Below are positions 25,398 through 34,438 of a DNA stretch of 64,000 nt, piece by piece (within the stretch, counting starts at the first letter, position 1; every line of letters begins with the position of its first letter). The notes under the pieces were generated by a model. It ran no database searches, had not been told where the DNA came from, and was given only the letters and a program-made list of their open reading frames with translations. A program made the translations under genes and the position numbers. Source of the DNA: an uncultured Oscillibacter sp. (GTDB lineage Bacteria; Bacillota; Clostridia; Oscillospirales; Oscillospiraceae); the NCBI GenBank assembly GCA_910587705.1, contig CAJUMX010000001.1:62001-126000 (forward strand), in the 5' to 3' direction.

Positions 25398-25553
25398 TTC
25401 ATTGATTTCCTTAACATGTTGAATATCCCGGTAATACCGGTGGGAAAGCAGAACAAACCGGCGGTCCTGTCCCGCCGCGACGGCGGCGGAAACCAGGACC
25501 GCCGTCCCGTTTGAATCCGGGTCCAACGGGACGCCGCGGACGCGCCTACGCGC

Positions 25554-25721
25554 CTACGCGCGGTTCTGAAAAAGCGGGGTCGGGCGCTTTGCCGCGCTTT
25601 TCTCATTTTTGGGAGCTGGCGGGGGAATGATGCTTCGGGCGGCAATCGCCGCCGGTGTAATCTGTTCGATCTTCACCTCATAGCAAACTCCCTGTACCGT
25701 AACTTTGAATGTGCGGATCAT
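25554..25721 (-). pseudogene. Truncated biotin carboxyl carrier-like protein
   Basis: 55 residues from the ATG at 25721 (AAGGAGAG upstream). MIRTFKVTVQGVCYEVKIEQI followed by an Ala/Pro-rich linker is the usual N-terminus of small biotin carriers of Na+-pumping decarboxylases (gamma/delta subunit type). The biotinyl domain with its AMKM lysine is missing: the frame stops at a short repeat of CGCCTACG (25543-25558). Downstream in another frame NGTAVLVSAAVAAGQD could be decayed biotinyl sequence. It follows tctA in the same direction. A carboxyltransferase that would need a carrier is encoded at 38.4 kb. Confidence 0.55.
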
Positions 25722-25762
25722 AACCGTTCTCTCCTTGATGATGTTTGTCAATCCCTTTTTTC

Positions 25763-27280
25763 TCAGGAATTTGTCCCGCTCTTTTTCATGAATAGGGGAC
25801 TGAGCCACGGCCACAGTATAAAGACAACCGAGCAGATCATCAGAACCAAGCTGATGGGGCGTGTGAAAAAGATGTCCACAGATCCGGTATAGGCCAGACT
25901 GCTGATATAATTGTTCTCCATCATATCGCCCAGGATGCTGGCCAGAATAAACGGAGAGGTCGGCACGTCAAACTTATGGAACAGCCAGCCGACAGCTCCA
26001 AATACAATGGCCACGACAATATGGGCGGGGTTATTCTTATAGGCAAAAGCGCCTGTGAGGCAAAGACCAATGATGACGGCGGACAGCACGCGGGCGTCCA
26101 GTTTCAATATCCGAGCGGCAAGGTATTTACAAAACGCCAAGGCCAGGGGAAGCATCATCAGATTTCCCACAAGGAACGCCATGATGATGAGATAAGCCAT
26201 CTCCGGCTGTTTATTGAACAGGCTGGGCCCGGCCACCAGACCGTGTATCGTCAAAGCGCCAATAAACAACGCGGATGTAGAGTTTCCCGGAATACCCAAA
26301 CTGAGAAGAGGAATCATGGAAGAGGCCACCACGCCGTTATTCGCGGCCTCCGGAGCTGCGACGCCCTCATAAACGCCGGTTCCAAGCTCCTTTCCGGGGT
26401 TGCACTTTTTCTCCAGATCATAGGCGGTAAAAATAGCCATGGTCATGCCGGCGCCGGGCATACAACCGAGAACACTGCCGATTAAAGAGCCCCGAAGCCA
26501 CGTGGGAAGGAGACGTTTGATCATGGGATATTTCAAAAAAGCCACCTTGTCTCCAGGCGCGCTCTTTCCCAACGGCTGAGAGATGTTTTCGCCCGCTTGG
26601 CCGGGTTTTACATCCTCCATCAGTTTTATAATTGACAGGATGCCGAAGAGCCCGATCATTCTCGGCACCAGAGGAAGCCCATCCAGAAGGCTCATAGACC
26701 CGAATGTAAACCGGGACATGCCGGTAGCGGTGCTGATGCCCATGCAGCTGAGCCAAAGGCCGAAGGCCATCGAGATGAAATGCTTCCAGCAGTCCTTTCC
26801 CGACATGCCGATTACCGTGGCGACGCCAAGCAGGCACAGAGAAAAATACTCCGGAGGCCCGAACTTTAAAGCGAAAGACGCCAGCATTGGGGCAAAGAAA
26901 ATCAGGCAGAGCGAGCTGAAAATGCCTCCAAAAGTGGAGCTGGTCATACAGACGCTCAGCGCCTCCAGGCCGTGCCCCTTTTTGCAGAGGGGATAGCCGT
27001 CATAGGCTGTCACAACGGCGGAAGCGGTCCCGGGAATTTCCAGCAGAACCGCGGGGATAGAACCGCCGCAGGCGGAAGAGACATAGACGCCCACCAGCAT
27101 TGCCAGCGCAAGCTTGGGGTCCATGCCAAATGTAACGGGAATCAGAACCGCAATCGTAATGCTGTCGTTCAGCCCTGGAAGCGCACCGACAACCAACCCT
27201 AATATGACGCCGCCCAGAAGCGCCGCCAAAATCATCGGATTGGATAAAAACTGCTGAATGCCAATGAAATAGTTTTCCAT
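25763..27280 (-). CDS. tctA: Tripartite tricarboxylate transporter, large membrane subunit TctA
   Basis: 505 residues, ten or more membrane segments, normal length. Typical stretches: GLVVGALPGLNDSITIAVLIPVTFGM near the N-terminus and CMPGAGMTMAIFTAYDLEKK in the middle. With TctB and TctC upstream it forms a secondary carrier that takes up di- or tricarboxylates (citrate, tartrate, aconitate and others in known cases) with the help of the binding protein. The start overlaps nothing; it follows tctB by 13 bases. Confidence 0.95.
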   Translation of the reverse strand: MENYFIGIQQFLSNPMILAALLGGVILGLVVGALPGLNDSITIAVLIPVTFGMDPKLALAMLVGVYVSSACGGSIPAVLLEIPGTASAVVTAYDGYPLCKKGHGLEALSVCMTSSTFGGIFSSLCLIFFAPMLASFALKFGPPEYFSLCLLGVATVIGMSGKDCWKHFISMAFGLWLSCMGISTATGMSRFTFGSMSLLDGLPLVPRMIGLFGILSIIKLMEDVKPGQAGENISQPLGKSAPGDKVAFLKYPMIKRLLPTWLRGSLIGSVLGCMPGAGMTMAIFTAYDLEKKCNPGKELGTGVYEGVAAPEAANNGVVASSMIPLLSLGIPGNSTSALFIGALTIHGLVAGPSLFNKQPEMAYLIIMAFLVGNLMMLPLALAFCKYLAARILKLDARVLSAVIIGLCLTGAFAYKNNPAHIVVAIVFGAVGWLFHKFDVPTSPFILASILGDMMENNYISSLAYTGSVDIFFTRPISLVLMICSVVFILWPWLSPLFMKKSGTNS

Positions 27281-27293
27281 ATGTAACTCCTAT

Positions 27294-27722
27294 TCACAGC
27301 CAAAGAGTGGGAAGGGGAACCTTCAGCAGCACCCGGAAAATGAGATAGAGGATTGCCGTAATTCCGAAAGAAATGAGGATCAGTCTCTTCCAGTCTCTGT
27401 ATCTGAGAGCAAACATGGTGTAGGCGGTCATCCAAAGCGTGTCAAGAATGTATCCAATCTTCTTGAACAGAAAGGCATACAGCAGCAGCGCCGCTGTATA
27501 TTCCAGCACCTGGAGGAGATTGGAACCCGCGAACCTGTCCTTGTGCTCCTTGACAAGCAAATCCTTTGTCAGCTGGATCAGGCTGACGGACATCAGGAGT
27601 ACAGCCGTCATAATGGGAAAAATACCGTCCGTACTTTTGAATTTCAGACTCTCCGTAATAATATAAACGCCAAAAATTAAAAACGCGGACGGGCAAAGCA
27701 GGGATATCAGCTTATTTTTCAT
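27294..27722 (-). CDS. tctB: Tripartite tricarboxylate transporter, small membrane subunit TctB
   Basis: 142 residues from the ATG at 27722 (GGAGG about 10 bases upstream). Four membrane segments, with the typical FPIMTAVLLMSVSLIQL between the first and second. TctB is poorly conserved but its size, topology and place between tctC and tctA leave little doubt. Confidence 0.88.
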   Translation of the reverse strand: MKNKLISLLCPSAFLIFGVYIITESLKFKSTDGIFPIMTAVLLMSVSLIQLTKDLLVKEHKDRFAGSNLLQVLEYTAALLLYAFLFKKIGYILDTLWMTAYTMFALRYRDWKRLILISFGITAILYLIFRVLLKVPLPTLWL

Positions 27723-27887
27723 ATTGTCCAGTCCTCCATTGTTCCGGAATGGCGGTGATGGGAATTCCATTCACAGGCCGGCAGAATGGGAATGCGGACA
27801 TCCCCATTCCGTCAAAGCCCGGTGGCCGTCCGCGGACCCGCGCTCAGGAGCCCGGCGGCTTAAAAGGACGCGTGGCGATATATCAGA

Positions 27888-28943
27888 TCAATCTACGCCA
27901 GCCAAAAGGTAATCCTTCAGCTTAGTAACCTTCTCCGTCATAGCGCTGATATACGCATTCATTTCGTCCGGCGTTTTGCTGGCGGGGGTCATATTGGCCT
28001 CTTCCATCGCCTTGGTAAAATCCTCGCTGGCGCAGAGGTTTCCAAATTCCTCAACTAGGTACTGGTAAATGTCGTCAGGTACATCGGCGCTACAGGCAAT
28101 GCAGCGGTCGGCGCCGTCCACAATCCCCTCATAGCCGATTTCCAGGAAGGTGGGGACGCCCGGCAGGGAACCGGAGCGCTCGTTGGCAAGAACCCCCAGT
28201 GCCTTGACGCTGCCTTCGCTGACAGCGTCGGCGCATTCGCCCGCGGTCATGATAGACACGTCCGCATGTCCACCCATCAGTTGGGTCAGCTGCATATTGG
28301 AGGAGTCTGTATGGATTGCTTTGAGCTTCAGAGGCTTACTGTAATTGTCCGTAAGCACCGTGTTCATTCCAAGACCCCGGATATGGCTGTTGGTTCCGAA
28401 TCCGGAATCGGTGATAAGAACCTCGTTGGCCTGCGCGTAATCAATGAAGCCTTCCAGCGTATCATAAGGCGCGTCGTTTCGGGCGACAAGGACGGCCGGG
28501 TCCGGATTGCACCCCACAATGATGCTGAAATCATCCACCGTAAAGGTCACATCCTTTAAGATGGGGTTGGTAATGGTAGATCCAGTGAAGGTCAGCAGCG
28601 TATACCCATCGGCCGGAGCAGTTTGCGCTACATAGGTCTGGCCGATGGCTCCGCCTCCGCCCGGCTGGTTCTCAACCACAACATTGGCTCCCTTAAAATA
28701 GCCCTTTTCCATGGCCACCGAAGCGAGGATGCGGGCAAGGATATCATTACCGCCTCCAGCGTCATAGGGCACCACGATCGTGATATCCTTCTCAGGATAC
28801 TTCAGTTCATTCTGGGGATTTTCGCTTTCCGCAGGCGCGGTGGTCCCGGAGTCAGCGGGCGCAGGGGAAGCCGGTTTGCTTCCGCAGGCGGCCAGGGTCA
28901 GCAGCAGCAGGGCACACAGCAGCATAGACGTCATCTTTTTCAT
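27888..28943 (-). CDS. tctC: Tripartite tricarboxylate transporter substrate-binding lipoprotein TctC
   Basis: 351 residues from the ATG at 28943, which has GGAGG 7 bases upstream. Signal peptide with lipobox LTLAAC, so the protein is lipid-anchored outside the membrane. The mature part has the Bug-family hallmarks ITIVVPYDAGGGNDILAR and VVVENQPGGGGAIGQTYVAQ. It captures a carboxylate and hands it to TctAB. A gap of ~165 bases to tctB shows no gene. Confidence 0.95.
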   Translation of the reverse strand: MKKMTSMLLCALLLLTLAACGSKPASPAPADSGTTAPAESENPQNELKYPEKDITIVVPYDAGGGNDILARILASVAMEKGYFKGANVVVENQPGGGGAIGQTYVAQTAPADGYTLLTFTGSTITNPILKDVTFTVDDFSIIVGCNPDPAVLVARNDAPYDTLEGFIDYAQANEVLITDSGFGTNSHIRGLGMNTVLTDNYSKPLKLKAIHTDSSNMQLTQLMGGHADVSIMTAGECADAVSEGSVKALGVLANERSGSLPGVPTFLEIGYEGIVDGADRCIACSADVPDDIYQYLVEEFGNLCASEDFTKAMEEANMTPASKTPDEMNAYISAMTEKVTKLKDYLLAGVD

Positions 28944-29010
28944 CTTTTTTCCTCCATTTTTATAATTCCCACCCTCAGTTTTCCCGTAGGTGTGGTTTAA
29001 ACGGCTCGTG

Positions 29011-30195
29011 TTACCAACGCTTTTCATACTCGCTCCTGATTCGCCGGAGTCCTTCGCTCAAAGTGGCTCTGGGACAGCCCACATTCAGGCGGGCGAAGTG
29101 CTTGCCCTCCTCCTGTCCGAACATGGTCCCCCTGTTAATGGCAACCTGGCAGGTGTCAATGAAGAAAGACGCCAGTTCATCGCCCTCCAGACCAAGCTCC
29201 GCGCAGTCCAGCCACACCAGATACGTCGCCTCCGGCCTGACCAGCTTGATCTTCGGCATATGCTCCGCCAAATACCGCTCCAGAAAGCCGACATTCGAAC
29301 GGATATAGTCCAGAAGCTGGTCTAGGTAATCGTCGCATTCTCCGCTGTAGGCCGCGATATAGGCTGGCATCGCAAACACATTTTGCTGTATGGAACGGTT
29401 TGCCGTGAATTGCTTTTGCAGCTTTTCTCGAAGAATCGGGTTGGGGACAACAATAGCGGAGCCGCGAAGTCCGGCGATATTAAAGGTTTTGCTGGGAGCG
29501 TAACAAGTAATGATATTTTGATTCCATTCCGGATTCAGCATTCCCATAGGAATATGCCCGCAATCCCCCAAGATTAAATCCGAATGTATCTCATCGCTGA
29601 TCACAACCACATGATTGCGGAAGCAGATTTCGGCAACCCGGCTCAGTTCCTCCCGCGTCCATACCCGTCCGACCGGGTTGTGCGGATTGCTGAAAATCAT
29701 GAGCTTCGCCTTTGGATCCGCGGCCCGTCTCTCCAGATCCTCAAAGTCGATTGTATAGCGGCCATTTTGGTACAACAGGCTGTTGCTGGAAACAATTCTC
29801 CCGTTGTCGTCCACAACGTTGTTGAAGGGATGATAGACGGGACGCTGGATAAGAATGTGGTCTCCCGGCTCCGTGACCGCCTGAATCATGGTGTTGAATA
29901 CCGGAACCACCCCGGTGGCAAAGACCAGCCACTCCGGGTCCAGCGACCAGCCGTGCCTGCGCCGCACCCAGTCCACCGTGGACGAGTAGAAGCCCGGCTC
30001 AAGGTAGGGATAACCATAGATCGGATGCTTTGCCCGCGCGATCACCGCGTCCACCACCGGCCGCGGGCAGGGGAAATCCGTATCCGCCACCCACATGGGA
30101 AGCGCGTCGGCGTTTCCCACCCGGGCGCGAACATTATCCCATTTGGAACTTCCCGTGTTTCTCCTCTGGATCACCTGGTCAAAATCATATCTCAT
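29011..30195 (-). CDS. MalY/PatB-type PLP aminotransferase or C-S lyase
   Basis: 394 residues from the ATG at 30195 (GGAGG 5 bases upstream). Fold type I PLP enzyme: DFPCPRPVVDAV, SNPHNPVGRVWTREEL, and the PLP lysine in APSKTFNIAGLRGS. The N-terminus YDFDQVIQRRNTGSSKWD is that of the MalY/PatB group, which cleaves cystathionine/cysteine C-S bonds or transaminates. In this cluster it could instead make or use an amino-dicarboxylate; this cannot be decided from sequence. Confidence 0.88.
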   Translation of the reverse strand: MRYDFDQVIQRRNTGSSKWDNVRARVGNADALPMWVADTDFPCPRPVVDAVIARAKHPIYGYPYLEPGFYSSTVDWVRRRHGWSLDPEWLVFATGVVPVFNTMIQAVTEPGDHILIQRPVYHPFNNVVDDNGRIVSSNSLLYQNGRYTIDFEDLERRAADPKAKLMIFSNPHNPVGRVWTREELSRVAEICFRNHVVVISDEIHSDLILGDCGHIPMGMLNPEWNQNIITCYAPSKTFNIAGLRGSAIVVPNPILREKLQKQFTANRSIQQNVFAMPAYIAAYSGECDDYLDQLLDYIRSNVGFLERYLAEHMPKIKLVRPEATYLVWLDCAELGLEGDELASFFIDTCQVAINRGTMFGQEEGKHFARLNVGCPRATLSEGLRRIRSEYEKRW

Positions 30196-30309
30196 GTCTG
30201 CCTCCAAACTTCAACAAACCCTTCTCGCGCAGAGGGTCTGCGGCGGAAAAATTTTGGGGACTCGAAATTCCGGCTCTGCGTATCCGGTAAACGGATGGAG
30301 GACTCCCCA

Positions 30310-31482
30310 TTACAGTCTGGCCACACCAGAGGTTCTGGCGGCCTCGGCCACAGCCTTGGCCACGGCGGGGCCCACCCGCTTGTCAAAGGCCTTGGGGATG
30401 ATGTAATCGGCGTTCAGCTCCCCTTCGGAAATCAGGTCTGCCAGGGCTCTGGCGGCCGCCATCTTCATCTCCTCGTTGATGTCGCTGGCTCGCACGTCAA
30501 AGGTCCCCCGGAACACGCCGGGAAAAGCCAGAACGTTGTTGATCTGGTTGGGGTAGTCGCTCCGGCCGGTGGCGACCACCGCCGCCCCACCGGCCTTGGC
30601 CTCGTCTGGGAAAATCTCCGGCGTGGGGTTGGCGCAGGCAAAGACGATGGCGTCCCGGTTCATGGTTTTCACCATTTCCGCGGTAACCGTCCCCGGAGCG
30701 GAGACGCCGATAAACACGTCCGCGCCCGCCAAGGCGTCGGCCAGACTTCCGGCCTGCTTCTCCAGGTTCGTCACCTGGGCCATCTCCTCCTTGATCCAGT
30801 TCAGACCCTCCCGCCCCTGGTAAATCGCTCCCTTCCGGTCGCACATGGTGATGTTTGGAAAGCCCGCGGACAGCAGCAGCTTCACGATGGAGACGGCGGC
30901 GGCCCCCGCGCCGGAGGTGACCACCTTCACATCCTCCCTTTTCTTGCCCACGACCTTCAACGCGTTGGTCAGGCCCGCCAGGGTGATGATGGCGGTGCCA
31001 TGCTGGTCGTCGTGGAAAATGGGGATATCGCATTTTTCCTTCAGCTTCCGCTCGATCTCAAAGCACCGGGGAGCGGCGATGTCCTCCAGGTTGACGCCGC
31101 CGAAGGAGCCGGACATCAGCCACACGGCGTTGACAAATTCGTCCACATCGTGAGTTTTCACGCAGAGGGGGAAGGCGTCCACGCCGCCGAAGGCCTTGAA
31201 GAGGACGCACTTGCCCTCCATCACGGGCATGCCCGCCTCGGGACCGATGTCGCCCAGCCCCAGGACGGCGGAGCCGTCGGTAATGACGGCGCAGAGGTTG
31301 TGCCGCCGGGTGAGCTCATAGCTTTTGCTGCGGTCTTTTTGAATTTCCAGGCAGGGCTCCGCCACGCCGGGGGTGTAGGCCAGGCTCAAATCGTCCTTGG
31401 TCTCCACGGGAACGGTGGCCACAACCTCAATTTTTCCCTTCCACTCCCCATGAAGCCGGAGGGATTCCTTTGCGTAGTCCAT
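30310..31482 (-). CDS. NAD(P)-dependent malic enzyme
   Basis: 390 residues, the short bacterial form without a C-terminal phosphotransacetylase domain. DLSLAYTPGVAEPCLEI, the metal-ligand stretch PIFHDDQHGTAI, and the Rossmann loop VTSGAGAAAVSIVKLL are diagnostic. It oxidatively decarboxylates malate to pyruvate and CO2. In context it drains malate formed by the fumarases encoded just upstream. It lies 27 bases after fumC. Confidence 0.95.
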   Translation of the reverse strand: MDYAKESLRLHGEWKGKIEVVATVPVETKDDLSLAYTPGVAEPCLEIQKDRSKSYELTRRHNLCAVITDGSAVLGLGDIGPEAGMPVMEGKCVLFKAFGGVDAFPLCVKTHDVDEFVNAVWLMSGSFGGVNLEDIAAPRCFEIERKLKEKCDIPIFHDDQHGTAIITLAGLTNALKVVGKKREDVKVVTSGAGAAAVSIVKLLLSAGFPNITMCDRKGAIYQGREGLNWIKEEMAQVTNLEKQAGSLADALAGADVFIGVSAPGTVTAEMVKTMNRDAIVFACANPTPEIFPDEAKAGGAAVVATGRSDYPNQINNVLAFPGVFRGTFDVRASDINEEMKMAAARALADLISEGELNADYIIPKAFDKRVGPAVAKAVAEAARTSGVARL

Positions 31483-31509
31483 ATCCGGTCACACTCCTTC
31501 TCTCTTGAT

Positions 31510-32880
31510 TTAAACCATCTGTTCAGGATGAAACACCTGGTCAAAGCGCTCAGCGCTTAGATAACCCAGAGAAACGCACGCCTCCCGCAGGGAAATATTC
31601 TCCTGGTGCGCTCTTTTGGCAACCTTGGCAGCATTTTCATAGCCAATGTAAGGATTCAGGGCCGTAACCAACATCAGGGAATTCAAAAGATTATACCGCA
31701 TCTTCTCCCGGTTGGCTCGGATTCCCTGGGCACAGTTTTTGTCAAAGGACGTGATACCGTCCGCCAACAGACGTACAGATTGCAAAAAATTGTAAGCGCA
31801 GACCGGCATAAACACATTCAGCTCAAAGTTGCCCTGGGAGGCGGCGATTCCGATGGCGGCGTCATTCCCCATGACCTGCACGGCAATCATCGTCAGAGCC
31901 TCGCACTGGGTTGGGTTGACCTTCCCGGGCATGATGGAGCTGCCAGGTTCATTCTCCGGAATAAATATCTCCCCCAGGCCATCCCGGGGCCCGCTGGCCA
32001 GCCAGCGCACATCGTTGGCAATCTTCATAAGATTCGCCGCCAAGGCCTTCAGCGCCCCGTGCGCAAACACCATCGCGTCTTTGGAGGTCAGCGCGTGAAA
32101 TTTGTTTTCCTCCGTCACAAAAGGTTTACCCGTCAGCCGGCTGACCGCTTCCGCCACAGCGGCGCCGAACCCGGCCGGAGCGTTCAGGCCCGTCCCCACG
32201 GCGGTGCCGCCCAGCGCCAGCTCATAAAGGCCTGGCAGGGCGAGTGTCAGCTGCTCTTTTGTTTTTTCCAGCATAACCCGCCAGCCGCTGACCTCCTGAG
32301 AGAACTTGATCGGTACGGCGTCCTGGAGATGCGTTCGCCCGCATTTCACGGTGTCGCCGTTCTCCCGTTCCAGTCTCTCCATAGTAGAAATCAGTCCATC
32401 CAGAGCGGGGAACAAGCGGTCCTCGATGGCGATCACGGCGGCAATGTGCATGGCTGCGGGGAATGTGTCGTTGCTGCTTTGGGACATGTTTACATCGTCA
32501 TTGGGGTGAAGAAGCGGTTTCCCCGCCATAGCGTTTCCCCGGTTGGCTATGACTTCATTCGCGTTCATATTGGACTGAGTGCCGGAACCCGTCTGCCAGA
32601 CCACCAGGGGAAACTGTTCGTCCAGCAGTCCGGAGATCACCTCGTCGCAGGCTTTGCTGATCGCTTCCAGTTTTTCCGCCGTCATCCGCTCCGGCCTCAG
32701 CTGATGGTTCGCGGCGGCAGCGGCTTTTTTCATAATGCCAAAGGCGCGCATGATCTCCTGGGGCATTCGCTCCGTGCCGATTTGAAAGTTTTGGCGGCTT
32801 CTCTCCGTCTGGGCAGCCCAATAGCAGTCCGCGGGAACCCAGACTTCCCCCATAGAGTCATGTTCGATACGATAATCCAT
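31510..32880 (-). CDS. fumC: Fumarate hydratase, class II
   Basis: 456 residues from the ATG at 32880 (GGAG 6 bases upstream; another ATG at 32892 is less likely). N-terminus MDYRIEHDSMGEVWVPADCY, the SGSGTQSNMNANEV region reads TGSGTQSNMNANEV, and the superfamily signature GSSIMPGKVNP is intact. Class II fumarases are oxygen-stable and iron-free and interconvert fumarate and malate. Finding it next to a two-subunit class I enzyme is unusual. The aspartase/fumarase superfamily also includes other lyases acting on C4 acids. Confidence 0.93.
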   Translation of the reverse strand: MDYRIEHDSMGEVWVPADCYWAAQTERSRQNFQIGTERMPQEIMRAFGIMKKAAAAANHQLRPERMTAEKLEAISKACDEVISGLLDEQFPLVVWQTGSGTQSNMNANEVIANRGNAMAGKPLLHPNDDVNMSQSSNDTFPAAMHIAAVIAIEDRLFPALDGLISTMERLERENGDTVKCGRTHLQDAVPIKFSQEVSGWRVMLEKTKEQLTLALPGLYELALGGTAVGTGLNAPAGFGAAVAEAVSRLTGKPFVTEENKFHALTSKDAMVFAHGALKALAANLMKIANDVRWLASGPRDGLGEIFIPENEPGSSIMPGKVNPTQCEALTMIAVQVMGNDAAIGIAASQGNFELNVFMPVCAYNFLQSVRLLADGITSFDKNCAQGIRANREKMRYNLLNSLMLVTALNPYIGYENAAKVAKRAHQENISLREACVSLGYLSAERFDQVFHPEQMV

Positions 32881-32923
32881 AAGAATCTCCATTCCGATGC
32901 AGCGGGATTTGTCTCGCCGCGTT

Positions 32924-33517
32924 TTACCGCATAGGATAGTCCCGCTCCAGTTTTTCCAGAGCCTTTTTCCGCAGGTCCTGGTAAATGCTGACGCCGTGCG
33001 TGTCGATGCCGACAACTAAAGGACCGAATTCCTTAGTCCGCAAATCCCACAAAGCTTCCGGTATCCCCATCTCCATATAGTGAACGTCCACCACGTTCTC
33101 AACTGCCTGGCTGCCCTTCGCGGCGCCTCCGGGAATGGCCTGGAGGTAGACATATCCGTATTCCTGGCAGGCCCGGATGGTATCGTCTCCCATACCGCCC
33201 TTGCCAATAACCGCTTTTACGCCCATCTCCCCCACCATTTTCGCGTAGGGCTCCATCCGAATCGACGTGGTAGGACCGATGAGAAGCAGATCCCAGCCGC
33301 CGTCCTCTCGCTTCAGGCAGACCGGACCGGCATGGAATACGGCGGAGCCGTTGAAATCCTTCGGAAGGGGCTGAGAGCTGGCGATCAGAGCCTTGTATTT
33401 CAGGTGCGCCATATCGCGGGACGTGAAGATATGTCCGCTGATGTATACCACGTCCCCGGCCCGCAGCCTGCGCATGTCCTCCTCTTTCAAAGGGGTCGAC
33501 AGCTTGTAAGTGTTCAT
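32924..33517 (-). CDS. Class I fumarase / L-tartrate dehydratase, beta subunit
   Basis: 197 residues from the ATG at 33517 (AGGAGG upstream). LRAGDVVYISGHIFTSRDMAH and LLIGPTTSIRMEPYAKMVGEMGVKAVIGKGGM are the conserved parts of the C-terminal (beta) half of Fe-S hydrolyases. With the alpha subunit directly upstream it makes an oxygen-labile 4Fe-4S enzyme hydrating fumarate, or dehydrating tartrate or citramalate/mesaconate in relatives. Ser-Gly-His in the ISGH motif is the usual active-site feature. Confidence 0.92.
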   Translation of the reverse strand: MNTYKLSTPLKEEDMRRLRAGDVVYISGHIFTSRDMAHLKYKALIASSQPLPKDFNGSAVFHAGPVCLKREDGGWDLLLIGPTTSIRMEPYAKMVGEMGVKAVIGKGGMGDDTIRACQEYGYVYLQAIPGGAAKGSQAVENVVDVHYMEMGIPEALWDLRTKEFGPLVVGIDTHGVSIYQDLRKKALEKLERDYPMR

Positions 33518-33530
33518 TTCCGCTCCTCCT

Positions 33531-34409
33531 TCACAGCAGCTTTTCCACGTCGCCGTTACGATGTATCCGAATTCCCGCACGTCTGGCGACCCAACAATGA
33601 AAGTTAACGGCCACCGGCGCAATGGCCGTATGCGTATGGCAGCGGGCCATTTTGACCGCTAAGCAGACCGTATCTCCGCCGGTGCCGGCAGCGCCGAAGC
33701 CCATGGCGTTGATCTCATCCTTGAGCTCTTGTTCCAGCGCCGCCAGCTCCGGATCCGGGTTTACATCATCCCAGCGGCGCGTGCTGATCTGCTTTCGGCT
33801 CATCTTCGCGGCGATGTCCATTTGTCCGCCGATGCCGACGCCAATGCCGAAAGGCGGGCAGGGTTTCCCTCCTGCGTTGATTGCCGTTTCCAGAATGAAC
33901 CGTTTCAGCCCCACCAAATTCTTACCCAGCTTTGCTGGGGTCAGAATCTGCATCGCGTTGCCCAGCTCGGCGCCGCAGCCTTTAAAGCTGATGAAGTAGT
34001 CCAGGTATTCTTGTCCGGCGTGATATTCATACTCCATGTTTGGAATGCCTCCACCGGTATTGTCTCCGGAATTTGCGCGGGTAAGCGGATCCACCATGCT
34101 GGGGCGAAGATACCCCCTCCGCGTGGCTTCCCCCAAGGCGGATAAAACCGTGTCCTCCATCCGAGGGGGCAAGTTATCGTCGCCAAAGCTGACCCAAGAA
34201 GTGGGATAGCCCGGAGACTGACATACGCCCTTATCGTCCGCCTTTGCGATATCCAAATTTTCCAGCATGGAGGACAGCATCCTTTGCGCCGTAGCGTTGG
34301 TTTCACGTTCCAACGCCTCCCGCATCAACGTGCGCACATCTTCTGAAATTTCCGTTACAGCCCGTAAAATCGCGGCCCGTACAGCCTCTTTGACCAGTTG
34401 TTCGTTCAT
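33531..34409 (-). CDS. Class I fumarase / L-tartrate dehydratase, alpha subunit
   Basis: 292 residues; ATG at 34409 after AGGAGC (the TTG just before it is too close). The three cluster-binding cysteines are expected in DKGVCQSPG (~60s), FKGCGAELGNA and GKPCPPFGIGVGIGG, and all are present. The protein binds the 4Fe-4S cluster and pairs with the beta subunit 13 bases downstream. Sequence alone does not separate fumarase, tartrate dehydratase and mesaconase. Confidence 0.92.
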   Translation of the reverse strand: MNEQLVKEAVRAAILRAVTEISEDVRTLMREALERETNATAQRMLSSMLENLDIAKADDKGVCQSPGYPTSWVSFGDDNLPPRMEDTVLSALGEATRRGYLRPSMVDPLTRANSGDNTGGGIPNMEYEYHAGQEYLDYFISFKGCGAELGNAMQILTPAKLGKNLVGLKRFILETAINAGGKPCPPFGIGVGIGGQMDIAAKMSRKQISTRRWDDVNPDPELAALEQELKDEINAMGFGAAGTGGDTVCLAVKMARCHTHTAIAPVAVNFHCWVARRAGIRIHRNGDVEKLL

Positions 34410-34438
34410 CAAGCGCTCCTTTCTTTCCCACCGGGGAT

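Noticed and set aside
25398..25526. Longer N-terminus for the first chromate transporter half
   Set aside because: The upstream in-frame part is Arg/Ala-rich, not membrane-like, has no ribosome site, and the ATG at 25397 has AAGGA at the right distance.
24831..25721. Complete biotinyl domain restored by a frameshift
   Set aside because: NGTAVLVSAAVAAGQD in another frame is suggestive, but no AMKM-type lysine motif was found in any frame, so a simple frameshift does not restore the gene.
29584..31560. A 658-codon open frame on the plus strand across the aminotransferase and malic enzyme genes
   Set aside because: It is antisense to two clear enzymes, has no domain pattern and arises from GC-rich third positions on the other strand. 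The same holds for the long antisense frames at 692-1804, 11600-12718, 17143-18432, 51667-52887 and 60179-61342.
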